DNA from: Sorex araneus | Taxonomy: Eukaryota > Chordata > Mammalia > Eulipotyphla > Soricidae | Length of the DNA stretch: 64,000 bases | Reading direction: 5' to 3' | Assembly: GCF_027595985.1 (NCBI RefSeq) | Contig: NC_073303.1 | Span: 100,898,320-100,962,319, forward strand | Shown: positions 32,870 through 45,175 of the stretch, piece after piece | Numbering within the stretch: the first letter of the stretch is position 1 | Layout of the letters: each line of letters starts with the position of its first letter | Translations under genes and position numbers: made by a program | Notes under the pieces: generated by a model | Seen by the model: the letters and a program-made list of their open reading frames with translations, nothing else | What the model was told of the DNA's origin: nothing | Databases searched by the model: none

Positions 32870-33305
32870 CGTTTGATTTGTACAACTCTATGACACCCTT
32901 AGGAAGAGAATCTCTGGGTTTATTTTTTTTCTTGTGTATTTGTGTCTTGTTTTACCATGATCCATGATTTCAGCTGAAGTTGTCAGCATAAGGAAACCAA
33001 ACTAACACTGTACGAGCTGACGATTCTGCCACTCCCCCCTAGATCTCTGAGTTGCGCATCAAATTTGGAACGGATCACTCCATACTTAGTTCACGTGCCT
33101 GTGAAGTTCAAAACAATTTCCCCAGCTCTATGATTATCCGTGATTTTATCTTGGCCAATGCAACCATGCTTTATCATCCTGGTTGAAAGCCAGATGATCA
33201 CTTTTTACCTGGTCTTCTAACACCTGTCTTTTGCCTCTCTTTAGCAATTGTTGATGCTCTTATGTGTGTCATAAGAAATAGAAAAACATTCACTAACAAC
33301 ACCAT
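32870..33305 (-). pseudogene. RPS15A processed pseudogene
   Basis: Intronless, antisense copy of the small-subunit ribosomal protein eS/uS8-class gene RPS15A. Start ATG is at 33305-33303. Recognisable blocks include the region coding 'HRAG' near 33121-33138, the 'KFDAQLRDL'-like segment near 33044-33072, and a 3' end near 32900. A TGA replaces the Arg codon after the 'TG' of the TGRLNK region (33091-33093). Indels follow the 'DL' segment, so the frame is lost. The whole coding length of about 130 codons is represented with no intron. That marks it as a retrocopy, now inactive. Confidence 0.9.
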
Positions 33306-33365
33306 GGCTGTACAGAAAGACAGTGGAAAGAGAATGAGAGGATGAGTGTATGGAACTTTTACTGC

Positions 33366-33475
33366 CCTGATTTTAAAGGTGAGGAAATTTACAGAAATAG
33401 AGCTTCATTTCTTCAAAGTCATGTGGTAGTAATTGCCATAGGTGGGGGTTTGAAGTCCACATCACCTTTTAGTAG
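33366..33475 (+). mobile_element. MIR/L2-class fragment
   Basis: 'aaaggtgaggaaatttacag' and 'tttgaagtccacatcacc' in the MIR order. Confidence 0.55.
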
Positions 33476-33913
33476 CTGAAATTTTTGTACTAACAAGGCC
33501 TCAATGAGCCATGCCATATTCAGTTACCCAATCTGAGGCTCTGTCACTATTTTTTGCCACCTGGCACATTGTCATGCACAGAGTGTAAAATATTTCCAAA
33601 TTAGAGTCCTTCCCTATTCTCTCTTTGACAGCCTGGTGTCAACACTCCTCAGATCCAGGAATAGCACTTGGAAAGTTCTTGTAGCAGTTGGGAAAATATT
33701 CACTCCCTTCCTCCTCCTGTGGCTGATTTTCAAGCCTTAAGTTATGGGTTTGGGAGTCTAAACAGTGTGAACCTGTGGAATCAGACATAATTTGGAGTGA
33801 CAAGGAAGGCTACTTTTTGGCAGTTGAACCCAGAAAGGATACTGCCTCTATCTCTCTGGATTTGGCTCTGAGAGAGGGGCTATAAGTACTTAACATAACA
33901 TCTGTCTCCATGT
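33476..33913. other. Unique sequence
   Basis: Nothing recognised. Confidence 0.4.
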
Positions 33914-33925
33914 CAGACACATTTT

Positions 33926-34080
33926 TGTTTGTTTTGGGGCCACACCCAGTTGTGCTTGGAGGTTACTCCTGGCTCTGTGCTAGGGATCACTTCTGTTGGG
34001 CTCTGGGGACCATATGGAGTGCTGGGACTGAATCTGGGTAGGCCCCAGGTCCCTACCCACAGTACTATTGCCCCAGGCCC
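33926..34080 (-). mobile_element. SOR-related SINE
   Basis: 'ggggccacacccagttgtgc', 'ctctgtgctagggatcactt' and B-box region. Short flanking 'tcagaca' matches. Confidence 0.88.
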
Positions 34081-34164
34081 AGAATCAGACAAATTGCTCT
34101 TACAAAATTTAGCAATGTTCTCCAAAGTCGAATTGAAATCCTGGTATGGAGGTGTTCCAATAAG

Positions 34165-34325
34165 GGTAAATATTTTGAGCTTTGAAGTCAGGCAAACATT
34201 TTCTTCCCAGCACTACCCTCTTATTAACTGTGTTAACATAAAGCAGTTGGTCAACATCTCAGATCCTCAGTGCCCACCGGTAAATTAGGAGGAGAGTAGC
34301 TATCTTATATAGTTATTTAAAGCTT
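34165..34325 (+). mobile_element. MIR SINE
   Basis: 'tgagctttgaagtcaggcaa', 'cttattaactgtgttaacat' and 'ctcagatcctcagtgcccac' follow MIR head to core order. Confidence 0.62.
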
Positions 34326-34909
34326 ATGTCAGATGCCATAATTTAAGATACGATATGATTTTCAATAATACTTCTGCATTTCTCTTTCACAATCTCTATG
34401 TCTCTAATCTTTTCAGTCAAAGTATCAGTCTTTCTGTGCTATTTGGATATTTGTCTGTAGTAGAAAATGACTCCTGTGAAAAAGGGTCTAGATAAATAAC
34501 TTTTGGGTGCATTTATTTCTATAGGCATGCCTTATCTGCTTAGAACTATAATAACTTCTGGGAGATCATAGGGGTAAATATTAAAAGGAGGGTAATCTGA
34601 TATGTAAAAGTTTATTTTTTTATCTAGGCATATGTAAGGGAAATAGAAGAGTTATAATGGGTATTTATGGATATATATAAAGAAATGACACAAAGTGTTT
34701 AAAAAAGTCAGTGATTCTTCTATTTGGAAGGCTTTTTCCACTCATGCCAAGATAGGGGATTGTGTCGCATCAAACATGCCTCACAATTGCTAATCTTGTT
34801 TATTGACTCCATTCCTACCTTGATGAATTGACCAATGTTATCCACTAGAAACACAATATGAGGTCACCTGTGCAACTTTGTATTTTCCTGTGCAAAAATG
34901 ATAAAAGAA
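34326..34909. other. Unique AT-rich sequence
   Basis: Nothing recognised. Confidence 0.4.
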
Positions 34910-35140
34910 TGAGTTAGTGATCAGGGACGCATACTTTCTAGCACATGGATTAAAGTTCAATCCCTAGCACTGTGAAACCCCCTGAGCACTGTTGTTGGAG
35001 ATAGACCTGGAGGGCCCTGAGACTACTATCTGGTGAGGTGACTCTGGTGACCCCAGCATTGCCAGTACTGAGAAGCTGCAATATCGTAGCCCCGGTCCTA
35101 GTACTGGTGGTACCCTGAGCACGCATTAGGAGACCCAGCC
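34910..35140 (+). mobile_element. Old SINE
   Basis: Head 'gttagtgatcagggacgcat', B-box 'agttcaatccctagcactgt' and body 'ccctgagcactg', then an extended, diverged 3' part. Confidence 0.6.
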
Positions 35141-35257
35141 AAAAGATTCAAATAAATTATAACAGTAGATATTTCTTAGTCCAATATACTTAAAATATTA
35201 TCAGTTCAATTAGTAATCAATGTAAAAACATGGGTATGATATTTTACATATATTTTT

Positions 35258-35412
35258 TTCTTTTTGGGTAACACCTGGTGATGGACAGGGTTTACTCCTG
35301 GCTCTGCACTCAGGAATTACTCCTGGAGGTCCTCAGGGGACTATATGGGATGCTGGGATTCGAACCCGGGTTTGACCGCGTGCAAGGCAAACGCTGTACT
35401 ATTGCTCCAGCC
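35258..35412 (-). mobile_element. SOR-type I SINE
   Basis: Reverse-strand copy with clean B-box region (gggattcgaacccgggtttg). Perfect 13-bp target duplication TACATATATTTTT at 35245-35257 and 35413-35425. A small deletion in the head removes part of 'ccctacccg'. Confidence 0.95.
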
Positions 35413-35425
35413 TACATATATTTTT

Positions 35426-35819
35426 ATATTGTCTCCAAACTTTGGTGTGTATTTAACACTTATAGTACATCTAAATTTTGTCTACCCATATTTCAAGTAC
35501 TTCTTGCCACCCACGTGAATGGTGGTGCTCATTTTGGACCATAAAGAGCTAAGTAGTGGGGTCTTTTATCCCTCTTTGTATCACTACTCAGACTTAACTC
35601 TGTGTCTAAGGTATCCTCTATGACTACTCAAATTTTAATACATTTGGTACATGGATCTGGATTCCATTTTCATAATTTTACAAAAGTCAGCTCACCTCTT
35701 GCTACTTTTTGACTATTGCTTAATTGAGCAATACTGTCTTCTATATGTCTTCTCCTGTCACTCTGAACCACTCCTTGGCGTTTTCCTTCCTGAAATCTCA
35801 TTCAATTTCCTATTGCAGG
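35426..35819. other. Unique sequence upstream of exon-like segment
   Basis: Ends in a strong polypyrimidine tract and 'ttcctattgcag', an acceptor-like sequence. Confidence 0.35.
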
Positions 35820-36051
35820 ACATGTGCTCATGATGTACCAGATAATTATTCAACACAATGCTGGTGTGGCTTCAGGGTCTCCCGGCAGACTGCCTTTGGT
35901 CCTGAGCAACCCACTTAATGAGCAGACGCTGCGGAATTGGAACCAGTTAAAAGAAGACCAGCAGAAAGTGGCAACAAGTTGCGGGAGACAGATTTATGTG
36001 AGGTTGTTGAGAAAGATGGGCCCTCTGAGTCTACAGAGAAGACTGGGCCAG
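35820..36051 (+). other. Exon-like open segment, no family recognised
   Basis: A 232-nt segment bordered by a good acceptor (pyrimidine tract, tattgcag) and a good donor (ggccag then gtgagg at 36052). One frame is open throughout and predicts 77 polar, Gln/Arg-rich residues with no family I recognise. It is more GC-rich than its surroundings. It could be a real exon, a lncRNA exon or chance. No neighbouring exon is identified. Confidence 0.3.
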
Positions 36052-36775
36052 GTGAGGTGTTTAGTCTGTTGCAGACACATAAAAGGATATGCTGAGGACA
36101 TCCAATTATTCTCATTAGCCAAGAAGTGGGGGCTTGCTCTCTGGCAGAACAAATAAGATGATGTAGGAGACAAAAGTCAGCTATGTGGTGGAGGAAAAAA
36201 AAAAAAGAAGGTTGGGGCAGCAGACACACCTCTGTGCAAACTACTCTCTCCACTTATAAACTCTGTGACAAAATCTGTAAATGATTTCATCTGTTTGGGT
36301 CTTGGGTTTCCTATATTTAAAAGTTGGAATGAAGTTTAATCTTCAAAATTATTTAGGGTGTTCAATGACAGAAAATAGATACAATCACAAGCTCAGTACT
36401 TGGTCTAAATTAAAGATGGAAAAAAAAGGGATGTTCCATTTCAGCTCCTATGAATTTTCTGAGGGCTAGACCATGTGTGGTGGTTGGAGGAAATAAAGAC
36501 TCTCAGATTCTAACTCTGCAACCTACTTGCGTGGTTAGACAGCTGATGGGACTGTCATTGGGGATGAGAATTGCTGTCTCAGAAAATAGCTAAGGCATTT
36601 TCAAAACAAACTCACATCATGTTTATTTAGTGCTGTAAGCACAAACAAGGAAGAAAACAATAGTGGAGGAGTATCCCATTATGACAAGAAGATGGAAATA
36701 AACTTCCTTTTAGCATTCCAACTCTATGCCAGGTAGATCACAAGAGATTGTGATCCCGACTTAATTCTGCAGAGG
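36052..36775. other. Unique sequence
   Basis: Nothing recognised. Confidence 0.35.
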
Positions 36776-36925
36776 AGCTACCACTATTTTTTTCCCTACT
36801 TGTTCTTTTCTTCCTAAGTGAGAAAACAGACCCAGAGAGTATTTGTAACCTGCTTCAAGTCAAGAAGTCCAAAAGTAGCAATCAGGATCCCGATTCTGGC
36901 CTGGATCTGATGTCCAAGCTCTAGT
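36776..36925 (+). mobile_element. MIR/L2-class fragment
   Basis: 'aagtgagaaaacagacccag' and 'tgatgtccaagctctagtta' in MIR-like order. Confidence 0.55.
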
Positions 36926-38450
36926 TACCAGGTTCTTTCCTTTGGGGCTAACAAATGTCTGCTATGCATGAGACTTCAACAAGAAAGCTAGAGAGATTTC
37001 ATCCATTTTAGGAAGGGAATCTTTCTTATTTTCTACTCCCTCTTCCCAACTCTTTGGCTGGCTTTGTAATTCTCATGAAATCAGACTGTCTGGTTTCAGT
37101 GTTTCTCAAATGTCTGGGGAGAGTACTGCTCATGGCATGAGATTGTGAGAAAGTTGTTCTCTTTTTAATTTTCTTTCTGTCCTGGAGAGATTTTCGGTTT
37201 AGTTTTCCTCCTTTCCAACATATGCTTTAGTCTTTCTAAAGGGGGAGGGAGAGGGCTCAGGAACAGAGTATTGGGTGAGCAATACTAATTATCTGGAATC
37301 TAAAATTATCTTTATATTTGTACAATATTTTCTATTTAAGCTAACTTAACCTGGTTTTCTACTTATGGCAATGGCATAGTTTCCTTGCCATAGTTAATTA
37401 AAATAAAAGTAACTCAATTAAACACTCTATAAATGATGCTACATGTGGTACAGAGGACTGTCAAAATTATAATGATATGTCTGAAGTGTTCGTGCCACTG
37501 GTTCATTTGACCCACAGAATAGGCTGGGAGGGAAACTCCTTTGAACGTGTTTGCCATTATTCTTTCAGAGGATGCTGTGGGACTTAATCCTTTGGACCTT
37601 ACTCGGAGTGATTCTAGTTTTATTGTACTGATGTTCTTTACCTTCTGTGTGGCTTTCAGAATATAAGGACAACATGGACCTAATTTTGTCCACAATGAGC
37701 ATTTATGGATATCATGTGGTTAATTGTCAAATTATTTTTTAGTACTTATGCATGACTAATTAGGAAACTTATTTCCCAGAGAAATGGTACAAGTGGTAGA
37801 TCACATATTCAGCTTGTGAGCATCTGTAGGCATCACTAAGTGTGGCCCTTGTGGCCCCTAAGCCAAATAGTGAGACCTGACTATTATAAAAGCAAAGGAA
37901 AATGTGCTAATATATTTTTTAGTTTCTAGGAATCTGAAGCTCAAATGATGTGACATTATGACAGCCTATGAAGCTGGGGTGGGTGCCCTTCTTCTCAATG
38001 TAAAGATTCAAGTATCATAGGCTTCTCAGACCACATGTTTCCTATCACATGTCTCAGCTCAAATATATCAATTCAAGAAGAATCCAGAAACAACATGTAA
38101 ATTAACATGGAGAGTTCCAGTAAGTCTATATTTTTCAAAATAAGCAATGGGTTGAATTTAGTGTGTGGACCAATGCACTGATTAGTGCTTTCGTATGTGA
38201 TTTATCTTTTTATACTTCCCCCATTTCTGCATACACACAGATACATATAGCCAGTGGGTTTTGCACAGGAAGCAAGAAATCCTAGTGGTTAATGAAGGGT
38301 GGGACTGGGAATTTGCCCTCTCTACCATATGCTTTCTGAAACAAAAAATGATTAGAAAATAGACATGTTTTAGGATTCATCAAAGAATCAAACAAGAGAG
38401 GTGAAATGTGCTCAATACATGATAAGTAGCCAATAAATTTCATATTTCCA
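36926..38450. other. Unique sequence, partly CNE-like
   Basis: No strong repeats. 37390-37700 (agttaattaaaataaaagta; aattataatgatatgtct) has clustered homeodomain-type motifs. A weak old SINE may lie at 37785-37870. Confidence 0.3.
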
Positions 38451-38628
38451 GGCCAGAGGGATGGTATAGCTGTAATGTATTTGCTTTGCAGGCTGCAGAC
38501 CTAGGTTTGAGCTCTGGCATTACACTTGGTCTCCTGAACCCCTCAAAGAGAGAGATCTCTGAGCAAAAAGCCAGCTGTAAGCACTGCGCACAGCTGGGTA
38601 TGGTCCAAAAGCTAAAAAAAGTTTTAAT
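38451..38628 (+). mobile_element. Old SINE
   Basis: Head 'ggccagagggatggtatagc', B-box 'aggtttgagctctggcatta', body and A-rich tail 'ccaaaagctaaaaaaag'. Confidence 0.8.
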
Positions 38629-40932
38629 ATTTCAATTTCAATTCCTTTCATATTCTCTCAATATAATACTAAACTAGAATGATAGACTCTCCTTCCTTTG
38701 GAAAGTCTTTGCAGAAGAATTTCTTCCACCCCCACAGGAATTGTGTTGTGTAGATGTAATTTCCCCAGGTGCAGTATGTGACTGCTCTCTGCTTCTGGCC
38801 TTCTGAGTTCCTCTGAGTCTTGGGTGTGGAGAAAATCAAGTAACTTCTTCCAGGAATTTGTGGAAAAGAATTTCTAGGCAGACTGCCTAAAAGCTACACT
38901 ATATTCTTAGAAAGCAGCTGTTGTATCTGTTAAGAGTCGACTATGTGAGACCATTGGCAAGAGCTGTTCTGTGAGTCCTAACCCTGAGACTTAGGGCTTA
39001 AAAGGCTACGACTGACAGCACCATTCACCAACTATAAAGCCCAATCACACTATCGAAATAATCCTGGGAGGTTGCTGTGTTTCTGAGTTTTGACAGACCT
39101 GGCTGCATCCTGCAGACTTGGACCCTCTCAGATCTGCTCAATCCAAGACCAAAAATAGCAGAAGGATAGAAGAAGAGAGGACTTTAGGATGTGACTGAAG
39201 TTTCCTTCTATAGCTCTGTCCAAAGGACCCTCTATTAGCCAACCTAAGTTCTATTCCCACCCTGCTCTGTTGGTGCAAGACATCCATCAAGTGTATTTTC
39301 TTGGCGTCACTGAAGGTTAGTGCTGCCACGGCCTTTGGTAAGGCCTTAATTTCATTCCTTTGATTTCTGTAGGAGAATGCTGGAGCACTAGAAATGTATA
39401 GAGCTTGTTTAAAATCTGTGCAGTATCAATAAAGTCACGTTTTCAGAAATTCTCATTTGGAGCTATATTCAGAGCAATGTATTTGATCTTTTGCTTGTCT
39501 ACTAAGACTTAAGCATGGGACAATGTAGAAGAAATGTGTTTTCCTCCTTTATAACTCAAATTGTCAATTACTCCTTATATGTCACTATCCTTATAAATAT
39601 GTTTATAAAAATGGGCGTGTTCACATAGATATGTAGTTTACTTTCTCATTAAGTTATCATTTTATCTATTTCATATATGTTGAGTGCCTGCTATATTTCA
39701 AGTATTATAATAATTATTCCTGAAGGGTTTGTATAATGGCATATTTCTGTGCATGTTTATGTATAGGGAAGGTGTGGAATCATAACAAGCAATTTAGTTT
39801 GGGGCCTCAGGAATTTATGGCTTCTCATGTTCAGAAATTGGGGAAAGACTCACCTGGATAGATCATTTGTGGTTTCCCACTGGATTATAGTCAGTTGTTG
39901 GCTGGTTCTTCATTCTTCTGAAGTCTAAAAAAGGACTGTAGGACACTGTTCCAAGTCAGTCCTTTCATGAGGATGGCAAATTGGTGCTGGCTGTTAGCCA
40001 GGGGACATAGTACCTTACTACAGGATGCTTAGATGTCCTCATAGCATGATAGTTGTCTTTCCCCAGAGTAAGCAGTTCATTTACCCAGAACAGAAATTAG
40101 AATATTTTTTGATGTTTCTTAGGGAGTCACAGCTCTTCAGTTGCTATATTTTATTGGGCCCACCTTGAATCAATGTGAACTGACTATACAGGAACATGAC
40201 TTCTGGTAAGTTAGAATCACTGGGGGCCATCTTGTAGAGTGATTTACATGCATTTTAAGTTGGAAACATAGGTGATTATAATTATTTATTAGAAACAAAT
40301 GGAGGTGTAGAGTTTAAGGGAGAAAAGATATTATATTTTATATATATATATATAAAATATCAGGTTAAGAGACATTGATAGTTGCAAGCCCGTTAAAGAT
40401 TTTTTTGAGAAAGTAGTATGAAGCATAAGCATGATGGTAAAAGATTGAGGAGGAATATGTGGGCAGTGTGTTTCCAGCAGAGAGAACATTCTTTGGGTTG
40501 CAACCTGAGTGTTATTTCCTTTAAAACTTTAACTTTAAGAGATACAATATAAAAGAGATCTATGTTTAAATAAATTGGGAAAATTCAATATATTTCCATT
40601 CTTGTGAAAGATCTAGTAGACACTGTTCTCACTAAAACCCTGAAGAGTTGATAAATTTATTACTGAAGCTTAACCCTATTAACATGGAAAATTTAATGTT
40701 TTATGGAGCAAATTTTGAGAAAAGCAGTAGTAGTCAAGCAAGTCTGTGCTTTGGGTTTCCACCATGTACCTTAAAGCAATCTACGAAGCAGAAGAAACTT
40801 TTTTGTGTCTTCAAATTTTCTTATCTGAAAAATACAGAGAATTAATTCACACAGCTGCTATATTAGTGAACATTCTTTTGACTGCAAGAAACAGCTATAT
40901 GATTTAAATATACTTAAGGAATTAAAATAGTA
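38629..40932. other. Unique sequence, no gene seen
   Basis: Long mostly unique stretch. Possible MIR/L2 remnant near 39660-39710. (TA)n at 40336-40356. A CCAAAAATAG motif (MEF2/CArG-like) lies near 39149. No exon is supported. Confidence 0.4.
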
Positions 40933-41090
40933 AGTGTGGCAAGGTAGTACAGTGGGTGAAGTACTTGAAACCAAACTTGAGTTCAATCCCTGATAAATGG
41001 TCCCTCTGCACAATGCCACGAGTGATGCCTGAGTGCAGAGCCAGGAGTGTGCCCTTAGCACTGCCAGGTATGGTCCCAAAACAAAACAAA
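40933..41090 (+). mobile_element. Old SINE
   Basis: 'ggcaaggtagtacagtgggt', B-box 'gagttcaatccctgataaat', 'gagtgcagagccaggagtgt' and A-rich tail. Confidence 0.82.
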
Positions 41091-41838
41091 AAATGTAAAT
41101 AAAAGACAAGAAATTTAAGGCACATGATGAAAAAAGGCAAAAGCAAATGTTGGTGCTCCACTGGATCTAGATAATTAAGCTAGATAGATCATTGGCAATC
41201 TATGTTGATTTTACTCATCCAGGGTCTTTCTATTTGATGGCTGTTAAAGTCCTACAAATACTCCAACTTACCTTATATCAGTTTGGTGGCCATAGATAGG
41301 AACGATGGGTGATGGTTTCAGCAAGAAGATAGCAGTGGGCATTGATTGGCTTGACGTGACTCATACACAAAGCATGTAAAATGTCACACATTTGTTTGAG
41401 ATGGAGAAATAATCACCTTTTAAAATTATTAAAATTAAGAGGTTGGGTACAGTCTTATTCCAAACCACATGTATTTAGACAGAAGTTCTAGATAGGAAGT
41501 TCAGTAGTCTTCAAATTGCAGAGAGGGATTCTTGGAAAAAAAGAGATCCAGTTAAATAAAATCAAAAGGGGTTTCTATTGCCAAACCCATTTGTAAGTGA
41601 TCATGTTATAAGCATCAGTCTCTTGGCTATATACAGAGAACTTAGAGATATTAATGACCAATTAGTCCTTTAAAGTGTATGGAATCACAGATATCAAAGA
41701 GCAACCCAAGGTGGGTCACTAGCTGATGACTTTCTTTATACACCCACCTTCCAAATCAAGAGTTTCAACTCACACCTCAGAAGCTACATATTTTTACCCT
41801 GTTAGCATATACACAAAATGGCAAGGATCTTTTTTCCC
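41091..41838. other. Unique sequence
   Basis: Nothing recognised. Confidence 0.4.
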
Positions 41839-42001
41839 CATTTTGTTTTGTTTTGGGGTCACATTTAGCTGTGCTAAGGATCCACTGCTACTTTGCTGCT
41901 TAGGGGGTCACTCCCCGGTGGTTCATAGGGGATCATGCATTCCTGGTTTCCGCCACATATAAAGTCTGCACTCCAGCCATTTGAGTCTCATTTCCAGCCC
42001 C
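41839..42001 (-). mobile_element. Old SINE
   Basis: 'ttttggggtcacatttagct', 'cataggggatcatgcattcc' and a head like 'gagtctcatttccagcccc'. Confidence 0.7.
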
Positions 42002-42107
42002 AACAAAGAACATTTTTTCAGATGCCAAAGGTCTCTCATAACCAAAATGAAGTATTCACATAAAGACTGTGCCAAGGGAAGAGAGAAGGATGCAATTTAT
42101 TAATTCA

Positions 42108-42275
42108 AAACTAGTGACTTTCAACCTTCTTTAGGTATCAGAATCATCTGGGAATATTAAGAAAGACAACCTCAGTATCCTATCTCCAGATATTTCTATT
42201 TAACTGGCCTGGACATGGACATGCTATTTTTTAAAATAGCACCTGGGTCTACTTTGAAGCATAGCCAAAAGAGAG
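42108..42275 (+). mobile_element. MER5A-type hAT-Charlie element
   Basis: 'ctagtgactttcaaccttct', 'gtatcagaatcatctgggaa' and 'tttctatttaactggcctgg' match a nearly whole MER5A (a short non-autonomous DNA transposon). Ancient. Confidence 0.7.
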
Positions 42276-43429
42276 AAATCACTCCTCTGTACACCCTCTG
42301 CTGCTTCTGGATAGCTTGGCTCATCACAAATTTCCGACACTGAGCACCATATCTGACCTACAGTAAATACTCAAGAATTATGTTTTTTTTTTTAAAATGA
42401 ACAAATGAGGTACTTAAAAACAACAACCAGTGACATACATTGGCTTTCTCCCTGCATATCCTGAAAATCAATGGGAAATTTCTTTGGAAAGGAAAAATAC
42501 ACAGGCAAAATGCTGTGTGTAGGAGTCTTAGCACCCTAGTGCAGAAGGATTTTCCTTTCCCCCACTTAACTAATAGGGCATTCAATCAGAGCACACAAAT
42601 GATTTGCCTTAGGGCCTTAGAGAGGAATAATGATAGGTTTCTGGGGGTCTATGATGCAATTACAAGTAAGCTGATGGAAAGAGATTAAGACTGCAATTTG
42701 GAAACATAAAAGGTTAATATGGGCTAGATGTTTTGAACTTGCAATTGATTTTTGGGACAGCAGACAGCAGATCAGTGCTTGATACACATGGCCTCCAATG
42801 CAGGGGTAAAGCTGGCGTCGCCGGTGCTGAGTTCCTATCATTGCCCTTACTCTAGCTATTCCTTCGGAGTATCGGGCAAAATGCAGGTTATTCCAGTCCT
42901 TATGGATTTGACAGATTTGACAGACCAATGCATAAATAGCCCTGATTTTTATTAGCTGAGTGGGTGTAAAACTGTAATGACTGTAGGTCCCAGACCCAGT
43001 GGCCAAGGAAAAGGCTGAAAGAAAGATGATTCTATAAGCCCTCTTTGCTGCACCATTTAGATCCTAGGGGTTTCACTATATTTTCCATAAAATTTCCATT
43101 ATGAGATATAATAACCCGTCTTGGAGGATGGGTTCAGGGCCACAAAGTAAGCCAAGCAATGTTTTATTCCAGCTTCCATAGGACATTTCCCCTCCCCTGC
43201 CCCCACCTATTCACATATTTAAGAACAACTACGCCAACAGCATACTATTAGGGTAATTATTACTGCTGGGTGGCAAGGCAAATTTATAATCTGTGTCTAA
43301 AAAAACAATAGTTTAATTTCAGATACTGAAAGTTTAAGGTGGTTTGCTGAGGATTTTCTTTTAGTCAATGACTCATGGTATAGTTGTCTTTATAATTTAG
43401 TATGTTATTTTAAAGGTCTTTCTCCAAAA
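42276..43429. other. Unique block with CNE-like core
   Basis: 42640-43000 is free of recognisable repeats and has dense regulatory-looking motifs: TGACAG repeated (42909, 42918), 'aatgcataaatagccctgat' (octamer/POU-like), 'ttttattagctgag' and 'caattacaagtaagctga'. A 129-codon minus-strand frame spans it but matches no family I know. Confidence 0.35.
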
Positions 43430-43486
43430 ACAGAGAGAGAAAGAGAGAGAGAAACAGAGAGAGAGAAAGAGAGAGAGAGAAGGAGA
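43430..43486. repeat. (GA)n-rich purine tract
   Basis: About 57 bases of imperfect GA repeat with A interruptions. Confidence 0.9.
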
Positions 43487-43797
43487 TACAGTGGTTCTTC
43501 AATGTCTTGGCCCAGAAGTGTCACAAAGAACTTTTGATTTAACCACTCACCTTGCATGCCAATAAACCCTTGAGAGGACTTAATCCTATCATTTGCAGAC
43601 ATAACTTATGGTTTTATTCTCCCCTTGGATTCCTTGGTGTACCTCTGCTGCTTCTGTTGTCTTGTTTGAAAAGTTAGGGAGTCTTTGTGAATAGAATGCT
43701 CTGGAGTGGTGCAACTTATATGACCATACATGGTAGTGTCAATATGCTTCACCTTTTATAATTTGTATCTCATTTTTCTGCCAAGGAAAACTTTCTT
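43487..43797. other. Unique sequence
   Basis: Nothing recognised. Confidence 0.35.
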
Positions 43798-44792
43798 GCA
43801 CATGAAAAAATGCCCTCCATCACTAATCATCAGGGAGATGCAAATCAAACCAACAATGAGATATCATCTCACACCACATAGACTGGCACACATCAAAAAG
43901 AACAAGAACAACCAGTGCTGGCATGAATGCAGGGAGAAAGGGACTGTCTTTCATTGTTGGTGGGAATGCTGATTGGTCCAGCCTTTTTGGAAAACAATAT
44001 GGGCATTCCTTCAAAAACTAGAAGTTGAGATTCCATATGACCCCGAAATCCCATTTCTGGAAATATATCTCGAGAGTGCAAAAAAGCACAGTAAAAATGA
44101 CATCTACATCTGTATGTTCATTGCAGCACTGTTCACAGTAGCCCAGAATCTGGAAACAACAGGAGTGCCTGAAAACAAATGACTGGTTAAAGAAACTTTG
44201 TTACATCTACAGGATGGAACACTATGTAGCTGTTAGGAAAGGTGAAGTCATAAAATTTTCTTATAAATGGTTGTACATGGAGAGTATCATGCTAATTGGA
44301 ATAAGTTAGAAAGTGAGGGACAGATATAGAATGACCGCACTCATTTGTGGAATATAAAATAACATAATATGACACTGACACCCAAGGACAGTAGAGACAA
44401 GGGCCAGGAATATTGCTCCATGTTGGAAGCCTGCCTCATGAGCTGGGGGAGAAGGCAGCTAGAATAGAGAAGGGATCACTGAGTCAGTGATGGTTGGAGG
44501 GATCAGTTGGGAAGGGAGATGTGTGCTGAAAGTGGATAAAGGACCAAACATGTTAGCCTCTCAGTATCTATGTTGCAAAGCATAATGCCCCAAAGTAAAG
44601 AGAGAGTATGGGAGAAATTGTCTGCCATAGAGGCAGGGGGAGGATTGGGATGGGGCATGGGGGAAACTGGGACATTAGTGGTCGAGAATGAGCACTGGTG
44701 GAGGCATGGGTGTTTGAACATTGTATGACTGAAACTCGAACATGAAAGCTTTATATCTCTATCTCAAAGTGATTCAATAAAATGTTTTAAAA
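43798..44792 (+). mobile_element. L1 LINE, 5'-truncated (lineage A)
   Basis: ORF2 C-terminus from 'cacatgaaaaaatgccctcc'. In the Cys-rich motif the second Cys context is changed (CWHECREKG), so CX3C is kept as C-WHE-C. Tail block and lineage A 3' UTR end in 'gattcaataaaatg'. Frames are broken. Confidence 0.94.
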
Positions 44793-45014
44793 AAGACATA
44801 TAATTTCATAAATGAAAACAGAAAAGCTTTCTTAATTCTGAGGACAGGATTTTCCTTTGCCATGATTCTGAGAATTGTGATCTGTATCCAGACACATCCT
44901 CCTGTTGCTTTATTTGTGCCTGTCATCCCTGACTTAAGCCAGTTGACTCATATTTGAGTTCGCTATTCATTTAGTCTCAGGCTTTACCAACCACAGTAAT
45001 TTATTTTGGAGGGT
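44793..45014. other. Unique sequence
   Basis: Nothing recognised. Confidence 0.35.
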
Positions 45015-45175
45015 GGAGCTGAGGTACATTCAGTGTTTTTGGGGTGTCTCTTTCTGGCTCTGTGCTCAGAGATCACTGCTGGAGGTTCTTAAGATTCAGA
45101 CACATTGTCTGGGACCCAACCAGAATCAGCCACATGCAAGGCAAGTGCCTTAACAACTGTACGCATCTATGACCC
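45015..45175 (-). mobile_element. Old SINE
   Basis: 'ttggggtgtctctttctggc', 'ctctgtgctcagagatcact' and 'gcaaggcaagtgccttaaca'. Confidence 0.65.

Noticed and set aside
42617..43006. 129-codon minus-strand frame
   Set aside because: No family recognised and no splice context. A conserved non-coding element explains the composition better.
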